Origin: Caprimulgus europaeus
Taxonomy: Eukaryota > Chordata > Aves > Caprimulgiformes > Caprimulgidae
Assembly (NCBI GenBank): GCA_907165065.1
Contig: OU015524.1
Coordinates: 38,259,295 to 38,323,294 of the forward strand
DNA: 64,000 nt
Direction: 5' to 3'
Shown here: piece by piece, positions 13,815-24,700 of the stretch
Layout of the letters: every line of letters starts with the position of its first letter
Numbering within the stretch: the first letter of the stretch is position 1
Program-made: the position numbers and the translations under genes
The notes under the pieces: model-generated
The model's input: the letters and a program-made list of their open reading frames with translations, nothing else
Databases searched by the model: none
What the model was told of the DNA's origin: nothing

Positions 13815-14372
13815 TGTTATCCACATCTGGAGTACTGTGTCCAGTTCTGGACTCCTCAGTTCAAGAGGGACAGGGATCTTCTGGAGAGAGTCCAGTGGAG
13901 GGCCACAAAAATGATGAGGGGCCTGGAGCAACTCCCGTATGAGGAGAGGGTGAGAGAGCTGGGACCCTTCAGCCTGGAGAAGAGAAGACTGAGAGGGGAT
14001 CTTATCAATGTCTATAAATACCTGAAATGTGGGGGCCAAATAGATGGGGCCAGGCTCTTTTTGGTGGTGGCTGGTGACAGGACAAGGGGCAATGGGCAAA
14101 AACTGGAACACCAGAAGTTCCACACAAACTTAAGGAAAAACTTCTTTACTGTGAGGTTGATAGAGGTGCTGCCTCTGTCACCCTCACAGTCTCACCCAGG
14201 GGAACAGGCTGCCCGGGGAAGTTGTGGAGTCTCCATCTCTGGAGATGCTCAAAACCTGCCTGGATACAATCCTGTGCAACCTGCTCTAGGTGAACCTGCT
14301 TTGGCAGCGGGGTTGGACTAGATGATCTCCAGAGGTCCCTTCCAACTCCTACCATTCCATGATTCTGTGACC
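13815..14372 (+). mobile_element. CR1 LINE 3' fragment beside the SRD5A2 promoter
   Basis: A 5'-truncated CR1. The plus strand encodes [31 protein letters not shown]-type ORF2 C-terminus followed by [17 protein letters not shown] and RTRGNG, in one open frame through about 14170. The nucleotide 3' end carries GTTGGACTAGATGATCTCCA, then GGTCCCTTCCAACTCC, and finishes in CCATGATTCTGTGA near 14372. Compared with the usual CR1 3' end there is a local duplication of the TCACCCTCACAG-like segment near 14178-14195. The element ends only about 10-30 bases before the GC-rich SRD5A2 island starts, and about 645 bases before the start codon. Confidence 0.93.
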
Positions 14373-14379
14373 TTTTAGC

Positions 14380-15700
14380 GGCATTCTGGTGACCCAGGAG
14401 TCACGCAGCCAACCCGGGTGAGACTGCCGGGCCAGGACAGCCGGGCCGTGATGTGCCAAGCACGGCAACACCTCCCGGAGGCAGCGGGAGGGAAACACCG
14501 CCGCCCACGGCTCACCGGCAGCAATTCCCTCCTGCCGGGAAGCACACCTCCGGGCTGCGCCTTCGCCCCCGCGCCGCCCCACCGCCCGCCGGTCTGCCCC
14601 CCACCGTCCCTGCCTCGCCCGCCCGTCCGCTGCCGGCGGCACCGCCTCGCCACCCCCGGTGCCGCCTCGCCACCCTCAGTGGCTGTCTTCGCGCCGCCCG
14701 CCAACCGTCCGCACCGCCCCTGGGCCGCGCCCGGCGGAGGGTCCGCCACCAGGCTGCGGGGCCGCAGCGGGCCGGCTGAGGGAGGGGCCGGAGCGGGCCC
14801 CGCGGGGGGCAACTGCCCTCGGGGCTGGCTGGGGCGCCTCGCCCGCAGTGGCAAGAGGGGCTGCGCCCTCTGACGAGCCCGGGCGATGGGAGGCAGCGCG
14901 GCGGGGCGGGGTGACCGCCGCGGCTCTAATAAGGCCGGGGCTGGCGCTGGCCGAGGGCTGTTCGCCTGGGTGCCCCGAGCTGCCCGACGCCCCCGCCCGC
15001 CCGCCCGCCCCCGAGCATGCAGTGCTTCCCCAGCCTGGTGCTGGCCCTCAGCTCGCTGCTGGGCGCCCTGGCGCTGCTGCAGCTCTCGCTGTACCTCCGG
15101 GTGCCGTCCCGCTACGGGAAGCACGAGGAGCGGCTGTGCCGGGCGCGGGGCCGGCTGCCGGCGCGCTGCGCCTGGTTCCTGCAGGAGCTGCCCTCCTTCC
15201 TGGTGCCCGCGCTGCTGCTGGCGCTGCGCAGCCCGCCCCGCCTCGAGCCGCTGGGCTGCCGCCTCCTCTGCTGCCTCTTCTGCTGGCACTACTTCTACAG
15301 GTACCGCCACCGGGCAGGGCTCCCGCGGCTCCCCCCGCCCCGCCGCCTGCCCGCCGCGCTGCTCCGAGCCGCCCCGGCACGGGCTTGCGGCGCTCCGGTG
15401 GCGAGCGGCGGCTGCGAAGAGCTGCGGCCTCCCCTCGGGAAACGGGAGAAATGATCAAGCGAGGGAAGCTGCAGGAATGGGCGCAGCCGGGGCCGGGGCG
15501 GCGGTGGGGCTGGGGCAGGTCCTGGTTGCGGCATCGCTCCCTGCCGGGTCAGCCGCCGTCCCGGTGATGCTCGCCAGCGGGAGGGCGCGGGAGCAGCTCG
15601 TCCGCGTCCCCGGCCTTTGCTCGAGGCGTAGAGGCCGGTCGGGTGGGCGGCTCTTCCCCCCGTCCTGGCCGCTGGGGGAGGGAGCAGGTGGTACTCGGGT
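14380..15700 (+). promoter_or_regulatory. SRD5A2: CpG-island promoter of SRD5A2
   Basis: A sharp change to G+C-rich, CpG-dense sequence starts at about 14380. It runs through exon 1 and about 400 nt into intron 1. A GC box (GGGGCGGGG, 14903-14911) and a TATA-like TAATAAG (about 14926-14932) lie upstream of the start codon. If that element is used, transcription would begin near 14955-14960 and give a 5' UTR of roughly 60 nt with no upstream ATG. A CCGC-type simple repeat fills about 14993-15012. No transcript was available, so the start site is inferred. Confidence 0.75.
15017..15300 (+). CDS. SRD5A2: SRD5A2 coding exon 1
   Basis: Encodes residues 1-94 plus two bases of codon 95. The ATG at 15017 has A at -3 and is the first ATG after the inferred transcription start. 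It begins [20 protein letters not shown], a hydrophobic first membrane segment, and continues through YGKHEERL and [16 protein letters not shown] to the HYFYR end. The donor GTACCG follows at 15301. Every one of the 94 complete codons ends in G or C. The frame stays open past the donor to 15454, but the homology stops at the donor. Confidence 0.96.
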
Positions 15701-18700
15701 GCTTGAGGCAGCGGAGAGAATGGAGTGCTTGGATTTTTAGCTTTTAAAAACAAACAAACAAACAAAAGTAGAACGAGGTTTCGCTAAGCTGGAGCAAAGT
15801 TTTGGATGAAACTAACCCAAATGTGATGTAAAGGAACACGCGAAGCGCTGATGGCGGGCGGGAGAAGCAGAGCGCGTGCAGCGCCGGGAGCAGCGCCGGC
15901 CGCCCGAGCCAGCGGTGGGAACACGCGTGAGGATGGCGCGAATGCGAACCCTCCGCGGCAGTGAGCCGGCGAGGACTGAGCGAGCCACATTGCTGTGCTT
16001 TTAGCGCAGGAAAGCACAAAGCCGCTGCGGGTTTTTTGCACCGCAACACAAAAGTTGGCTCTTTGTGCTCAATTCGCCATCCCCACTTCACTACCAAAGT
16101 ACCAACTTATCTTTTTCTTTTTAGAAGCTTTGTCATATTGGATGTCAATGAATGCCATAATTCTAATTAATTCTGCATTTACGAATCAGGAGCTCAAAGA
16201 AAAAGTAGAGTTTTGACCCACTGTTACTGATAACTTTGAAGTGACATAGCTTTACCATTGTCACTGGTTCTGCAGTCCGTCGGACTTGGTTCTGGAGTGT
16301 GTATCACATCTTCTGACATACTGAGCTGAATGTGTTCTATCTTCTGCTCCATTCGATTTTCTGTGGCGTTCTTTCATGAGGAATTTGACTTTTGGTTATC
16401 TCTTCATGGAAAAACCTGGCTTTTCACAAATAGCAAGTGCATGTGACCACATTATGCCATTACGTAGGAAAGAGCTATGTAGCTTCTGAGGCAAAACTCT
16501 TTCTAACTTGGTTTGCCATTTTTACCCCAGTTCCTATTTCTATTTTTTATTTTGCTTCCTAGAACTAGAAAACATTGATGTAATAATTGATCAGAAATTA
16601 TTTTTTGCAACTCAACCAAAATCAATATGTTAAAAATCCAGCTGCAGTATCTCTACAGACAGTTTAAGGATAGAAGCTCTAGTCTGTTGTAGATAAATTT
16701 AAAACAGAGAATGGTTTAAAGTGCTAAAACACTATGTTAGAGATATATTCGTTATCACCAACATTGTCTTTTCTTTTCTGCACTAAGTCAGATGGAAAAC
16801 ACTACCTCTAACATATTTGGCTCCCAGAGAGACAAATGTGTTAATTATATGTAGTTATACTAAATCTGATTTAATGGATTTTGCTATTCTCAAGAATTTC
16901 TGGTCATTTCAGAAACACAGCAATCAACGAACATCAGTAGACAACTGAAAGAAATGTTACCCTACCAGTATGCATACATCTTTTGTGTCAGTGGCTTATT
17001 TGTCAACATTACTGCTAAACTTAGGCAGAAGCACTGTGTTTTTATATGTTTTTTTCTCAAATAATTTGGAGGTCTTCTTATCTGTGGCTGGAGTGCACTT
17101 TTTCCCTTGTAAAAATAAAAGCCCTCATTTTAACCAAGTCTGTACAACAAACAATTTTGTTTCTAATACTGCGTGTTACTCCAGTATTATCCTTACAGTG
17201 TGCAGCCTCCTCTCATGCAAGCTATTCAGTGGTTCTGCTGAATCAATTAATATTTGAAATGTTGTATTAAATATTAGTATTCTATTATTATGTAAAAACA
17301 ACAAAAATTGCAAATTAGGAGTTTTTCTGGGTGTCACTTGTTGCTATGGGGACAGGGATCTTTGAGGTGATCTTGCTCTTTGAGGGATCCTTGGTAGAAT
17401 GACCAATGGCCACAGGGTAGTGGTTATAATTAGAGCTTTATTATTACATACAAAATTTAGCAATCAGCATAGCTTATTGTTGTCTACAATTTGTAGCAGT
17501 TACAATAGCTTAGACAGAATTTTTAGCAATTAACATAAAATTAAACAGAATTTCTAATAATTTGTGTCGCTTTCTTATTACCTATAATTTTTATTTACTT
17601 AGTTTTTTTAGTCACCTGGGCCCTCTGCAGATTGGGTAAAATACTTAATAATCAGTATGTAATACAACTGTAATCTAGACTCAGACTTTGCCTAAAAGGA
17701 CATGAGTTACTCAGAGGAAGAAGGCGACAATGGTGGAGGCATCCTTGACCACCAGTGGATCTCGGGATCTGCTGTCCAGCAGCAGTTCCCATCTAGAGTC
17801 CACTTGCAGCTGCTGGATTTTACAGGCACTATCTGATGTGCTGTTACACTTCCCTGTTCCAGAACGGGTGTGACCACATTCTGGTGACAATACTGGTGGG
17901 CAAACTGTCTTATTGCAATGTTGAAAAAGAGGCAGAAATAAGGGGAGGGTGATACGTGATCAGTGTGCTTACGTATTATGGCTGTTTGCCTCCTGAAATG
18001 GCACTGGGTATGCTAACCATATTACCAGGGGTTAGGAGCAGGGTGTACTGGTCACACAGGGTTATGGCATTTCATTGGCACGTAGTATTTGAAAAGAGAT
18101 TCAGTACTTTCATATCACAGCCAGACTTCATCTTGATATTTTTTTGATTTATTATCTTTACTATAAATAATCTAACAACAGTTTTAAATACTTGCATGAT
18201 TAAACTTAACTACAAGTATAATGAACAAAACATACAATTGATCAGTAATAAAATTACATTTACTTAATGGATGTAGCCTACTGCAGTTTTTCTGACTTCA
18301 AAATTTTGAAATTAATAAAGCTGTTCCATTTTTAATTATAATTATATTTTGTTAGTCTACTCCTACTTTTACTACTGATCATCTGACATCTGTATCTAAG
18401 CATTCCTTTATGTTTGCATGAAACAGAGAAAAGCTTCTTTGTATATTGTTGCATAATTCAGTGACTTATTTCTCTCCACAGGGAAGCTTTTATCATTCCT
18501 AATTCTGTCTCATCTGTTATACCAAACATACATACAGAAGGGAAGTTTTGATTAGAGTTATGCTCAGAAGGACAATGTAGTCCACAATGGAGGAACATAG
18601 ATTTTTAAAGGACCACTATGCTAGCTATTCTGCATTCCTATGTGTTATGACCAGCTGTGCTACCCCAGTAGCTTACGTTTAACTGAGGTGTGTATTTTGG

Positions 18701-21700
18701 AGTAACTTCAGGTCTTGATCTGAAGACCCCAGAAGATGAATAATCCATCGTTTTCTATGGAGAATCCACTGTTTTCTTTGGTAGTATAATCTTCTGAATT
18801 CTTTTACTATCACTTCAACTATGCACTTATAATGTCTTGCTTGAATGTGACTAGCCTTGGTTTTCTTCCAGCGGTGCTTGCTGTTTCTCACTCTGGGCTA
18901 ATTTAAAGCACTCCTTAGTATCCTTTAGTATTTTCTTACCATGATATCACTAGTACAGTAATCAGATCATCTTTCAATTTGCTTGTTAGAGAGCTGTCAA
19001 GTCCTCCAGCTATACCAGTGTGATCCAGATAATATAGGAGCATGTAATCATATTTCTGATGAATTAGCTAATGCACATGATATGGTGTTTACGCTGAATT
19101 TATGTTTTTATGGTGGATTTATGCCAGCCCTAGAGGAACAGACATTACATGATCTGACAAAGAGACTGGTGCAGACACATGATACTTCATCAAGCATGAA
19201 GTTGGCCAGGATTAAATTACCTTTTCATAAATTTAGGAACAGGTTTAAACCAGCAAAATTAATTTGTCCTGCTTTTGGACATGGTGTCAAGTAGCTGCAA
19301 CATTTTTCATTTGATCTGAAGTATCCTAAACCAGATTTATAATGTTATTGAACTACAGCTGAAGGCCCTCAGTGCAAGACATTTATTTCCCTCAGCCCTC
19401 AGATAGTTTCCCTCAGATAGTGGCTTTTTTCCTCTCCTCTTTTCCTATATTGATTTTAAAATGAAGACATTAGTGTTGGATGTCGAATAAAATACCAGAG
19501 GTGTGGCAGCATATCTAGAGTCAGCATCACCTTGCCATTCCCATGTGCTATGCCCATGCTTACAGATCAGAAGAGTGCTTTTTGTTTTGGAGTCACACTG
19601 GGAAGCCCTGTATTTTCAGGCTACTTTGAGCACCATGGAGCTGGTGTAACCACAATTGTGGCTAAGGTTACATTCAACCACTCCTTAGGAATGTTTTGTG
19701 TTTGTATAGCTGTATTTCTTTGATTTTAAGGTAACTTTTCTTTATGGGCTTAGTTCTCAGTAATGCTGTCCTACCCACACTGATATTGTCTAGACCCACC
19801 AGTTGTCTAGAATTTGTGCCATGTACCAGCTTTATCAGTGGTGATTCTGTATTTATTGTCAGGTATGCAGGAGTGTTGTAAGGACCACTTTGATCCTCTT
19901 CTGGGAACTGCCTGGGTTAATGGCTTCTCATTGACAAGGACTTTGTAGGATCTCTCTGCTTGCCCAGTGGAGCCCTGTGAGCCAGGTCTGGAAGATGGTG
20001 TGCCCCTGTCCAGCCCACTGCTGAAAGAGGAAGGAGTTGCTCATGTGGATGCCAACTGCTGGCCAAAGAGCCAACCCTCCCCTAGCACAGCCTGATACAA
20101 AGATTTGCTGCCCGAGAGGATGCAAGAGGAAGGTGGATGGAGCCAGGAGACCTTTCCCCCTTCCTGCCTTGGCCCAGGAGCAGCAGTCCAGCGGGCTGTG
20201 GTGAGCAGTGCCAGCAGTACCCTCTCTGTCTCTGCCACCGCTAGGCAGCAGCCTCTCTCTTTGTGGCCAGCACAAGATGGTGCGTTCCCTGGGGCTGTGT
20301 GGAGGGCTGAAGGCAGACTGCTGCTGCTGAGGGGAGGAAAGGGCAAGGAGGAATCCCCAATCCCACCCCCTGCCTCTCTGTCTGCTATCCTTACTTAGCC
20401 AGCTCTTCATGTCTCCATGTGCACTTTATTACCACTGCACGGTGTGAATTTAATCAAATCCAAATGCTCTATGGTGCTAAGGCAAACTTCCTATAAAAAT
20501 TTGAATTTATCACATCTGTTTTAGGTAAGGTCACAGCTTCTTCACTTTCGTAAGGTAGGGCCTGTGACGATAGGGCTGCCAAAACTGATGGGGTGGGAAG
20601 GCAGAGAAAAGGAGGAAGAAAGTGAGAAAAGCACTGAATGCCAAGTCTGCCATCTGTATATGCAACATCTGAAAAGCTGTCCCTGAGCTGAAAATGAGTA
20701 GCATAAAACGTATGCACAGGAATGCTGCTTGTGAAAAATGACTTACAAAGTATTTTGCTCCGACATGTAGTTTGTAACACAGCCATCCCTGCTAGAGGGG
20801 CTGCGCTGGTTAAGGAGTAGTGAGAATGCCAGCTGAAGCCCTGAGCTGGTGGGGAGAAGCCTGTTTGCTGTATTTCCATTTTTCAGTCCAGCTTCAAAAA
20901 CCAAAGGTGGGAAATGAAATATAAGGTGATGAGAGGAAGCCATAGCAATCAAATTCCATGCAAACCTTAGTGTTGCATTTCTCTTAGAAGTGAGAAAGAG
21001 TGGTAAGGAAGCGGAGGAGATGCTACCATGCACAATGGCAGGAGGGAGTGCATTGTCTGATGGATTTACAAAGCTAATCCTGAAGACACTGGTATAAAAG
21101 ACAGGGTGCTGCATTTGCCCCCTCTACTCTGCTGCCAATAATAGCTGAGGTACCAGCAATCCAAAGAGACATTTCAGTTACAAATATCACCTGGAGTTAC
21201 ATTTAGTTATTTTCTTCTCTTGCAACTTTGTTTCAAATCAAAACCATAATCTTTTATACTATTAGTAAATTAAAAAAGAAAATGCTGTTTTCATTTCTGA
21301 AGTGCACTCAGGTGAATTGGAGAGGCTGCTCTTTCAGGCACAAGTAGATCCCCAAACCCCTTTGGTTGCAGGTGACCCATTGGTGTGCCTATACTTGTTT
21401 TTCTGCAAGTTGACATCTTTCTAAAAAGACCAGGGAAAGCAGGCTTTCATGGCAATATAATGGAAAACCCGGTTCATTTGGAAACAATATTCCTGTAGAA
21501 GTTTTTAATACTCTTTTCGTAAGTTCCCCTCTCTCCAAAACTAAGTTGGGAGCAGAAAGAAAAAAACTCTCCCTCTCCCCAGGCTCTGCAGAATGTGGCT
21601 CATGTAGTCCCTTTTTAATCTTACCTGTACTGCCTGGTTGGTCAGGCAGGTGCAGCATTTACCTGGACATGCTGGTCATTTTTTCATGTAGGTGTGCCAA

Positions 21701-24700
21701 CTTGTCATCAGTAGGAAAAGCAGCTCAGGCCTCCAGAGGAATGCAGATGGATGCAGGCCCCAAATGAGTAAGTAATTTATAAATTAATCTGCTCATAATT
21801 TTTAGAGGTATTTTGTGTTAGTTCATAAGGTGTTTTAGTTATGTTTTTTGAAACATAAGGTGGATAAACAGAGAGATTAGATTAAGTTTGAAGTATATCT
21901 ATATATTTCTAAGCAATACTCTTCTCGCTAATAGTGAATATAATCAGACCATATAATAACCACCAGATTCAGTCCAGAGATTAATTTTTTTCCCTGTAGA
22001 AAAAGTTAGCTGATCCTTTAGTCTTAGAAAGTCACCAGCATTAAGTATCAACAACTAAGGACATTTTTATTATTGGCCTCATTTATCTCCCAACACACAA
22101 CATGCAGGTATTTGACAAGTAACAAATCCTATTCTCTGTTTTGCTTCACCTGGATGCTTTGCAATAGACCCTAACCAGATTCCTTTTGGCCTTCACCAGC
22201 TACACTGTAATCCATTTGGATCCTCTCTCCCGCTGTTTGGACTAACCAGTAAGTCTAGATCTGGTAGCAATATCCGTAACAGAGGCTGGCCATTCACTTT
22301 GCTTCTTTCACGTGTTCCTTGCTCCCCAGTCAATTAATTTAACTTTTTGTGAATCCTCCCAGTGAGTTTCAGTAATGCTGCTATCTAAGTTCTTCTCTTC
22401 AGTGAAAATACTAGATTCATTGCTATTTTTATCCAGGTTCCTCAAATTAATGTATGAATAGTCAATAAAAATATCTCTGTATACTTTGCCACAGAAGTAT
22501 AAAATGTTCATGTACCCAGTGCTGAGTTTGCTTCTTTTCAATCTCTAGCATTATTAAATACCTTCATAATTATGCTCTCAAAATAGAATAGTAGCTGTTT
22601 GCCTTCCTAACTACTAGCACAAATAATCCCATCTATATGTTTCCTACTGGAAAGTGGGCTAACATTATAGAAACCTATAATTTTTGCCCAGTCCAAAGTG
22701 TACCCACATAAATTTTCCTTTTATCTCTTGGACTGGAAGATTTTCTGCAGAAGTAACATAAGAATTTTATCTTCCTTCACTTCTTTTCAAGACAGTATGC
22801 CTGTTAGCATTGTATTTCTGATGCCAATTCATTTGTGCTATTTTGTCATTACAAGGCAGCTTTACAGTCCTTCACAGTTTTGTGTTTATACTCAAGGTTT
22901 TCTTCCCAGATAGGCATTATTGTGTGCCATGCTCCTGCTCTCTGTTTCCCATCACATCCACTATTCCTACATTGCCACCTAAGGCCATAATTCCCTAATC
23001 TGGTAGTTCAAGAAGATTTTGTATGTCTGTGTGCTGCACAGTATTACCGTTTATGATTCCAGACAACATTTGTTGTTTTGCAGTCAGTCCAGTGGCCTGA
23101 GCTCCATACACTGAATGTCTGTTCTGTCCTCCAGACATAAAGGGAAGCACAGTACATGCAGAGCAGGTCATGGAAGTTTTTTCTCTCCATCCCACCTCTG
23201 CTACCTGGAACAAGGCCATAGCTAAAGGACTATTCATGTTTGCTCTGAAATGTCTCTGTCACTTCTATTTGTCTGTCACTGATAAATACACAAAGGCTTG
23301 GTTGGTGCTCAGTCCCAGCTGTTCAAATTGCAGTTCCAGGGCAGAGACCTGAAGCCCCAAGCCACAAGGTTGTCACCAAGGACAAGTAGATCCCTCTGAT
23401 CTCACCCATGTGTGAGGTCTGGGACCAGTGAGGAAGTTACAGCACATGGTATCATGGGAGTTTAAAGCCTTGTTGGAAGATATATTCTGAGCACTGAACT
23501 CCACTGAGCTTTGATAAGACTGATGAGGATGTAAAAATCTGGATTTGCATTCCCACATTCTGCTGTTGATAATGGAAAAGCAGGGTTATAAAGGGCTACA
23601 CTAAGACAGAGAGAAAAAAGATTAAATTATATACAAGAATTTCAGTAAATGTTTTTACTTAAAAATAATAATGCTTTTACTAAACAGGGAAATTACTTGT
23701 TTTAATCATGGGATGTCTGTAGTGTTCCCTTATTGGGGCTGCTCTTCTAAGTAGGAATGAAAAAGCAAGGGAAAAGTTAATTCCATATGCACAGTGGGAA
23801 GTTTGTTATGGACCTTACTCTTTCAAGGTTCACAAGTCTTTTATTTTTTTTAATATCATATCGTAAGAGAGGCAGCCATTAGGGAGGGAGGTAGCACTTT
23901 TTTACTGAGACAATAAATATAGTTTGACAAAAGGACAAATTTTCAAAAGCCCCTTTTTGTACTCAAAAGCTTATACAATTAGGTCATTTCACAGTTTTGT
24001 GGAGCTCAGTTAAGACTGAAAATTTATGAAATAACCTTTTATTGGTATGATTATAAATAAATGGCCATCCCAGACACTGCACCCATTTCCCTTAGTGTAA
24101 GTTATGTTCTTGGTATCTCCTTCAAAAATTAAAGTAATTTTGGTCAAGAAGAATTATGACAAAAAAATACTTTCAAACTATAAATCAAGAAACTCTTCCC
24201 AAGTTACACAACTTGAAGTGTCTTTCTGTCCCTCTAGACGTTGATTTAAATGTGGCAGGTGAATTGATCAATAGGGTGATGCTTACTGAATTTGGTCAAA
24301 TAATTGAATTCATGTACATCTACAGCCTTTTGAACAAATATTAACATGTGTTAATCATTGCTGACCACTCAGCTGACATTGTAATTATTTTTGAAACATC
24401 TCATAAATACAACAGTATCAATGAAATGATTTCTTAAAAAAATTTTTATACTAAAACTAGGTTAAAATATTCAGTGCAGGAAGATAGGAAAGTCAACAGA
24501 TAAGAAAAATATGTGTATTTCTCTACAGATATATACAGCTGTGAACTTTTGAAACATTAATTGCTAAGGATGGGCAGAAAGTCTCACCATTCTTAGAAAG
24601 GCACATCAAAATGTGACCTGCAATAACAATGATTAAGGTCACATTTGAGGGAAGTTAGTTTTGACCACCTCCTTCATAATGACTCTTTATAAACATGTAA

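Noticed and set aside
13767-14321. 184-codon plus-strand frame as an upstream host gene
   Set aside because: It is CR1 ORF2 C-terminus plus the non-coding CR1 tail.
14375-15310. 311-codon open frame on the minus strand across the SRD5A2 promoter and exon 1
   Set aside because: It is a shadow of the GC-rich island, where stop codons are rare. The predicted peptide is low-complexity Ala/Arg/Pro/Gly with no domain, and the opposite strand carries a true conserved exon.
14659-15567. 302-codon and 284-codon plus-strand frames around exon 1
   Set aside because: They are out of frame with the conserved SRD5A2 exon, low-complexity, and explained by high GC content.
20105-20410. Overlapping open frames on both strands in a GC-richer intron block
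   Set aside because: Open in several phases at once, low-complexity products, no conserved motif.
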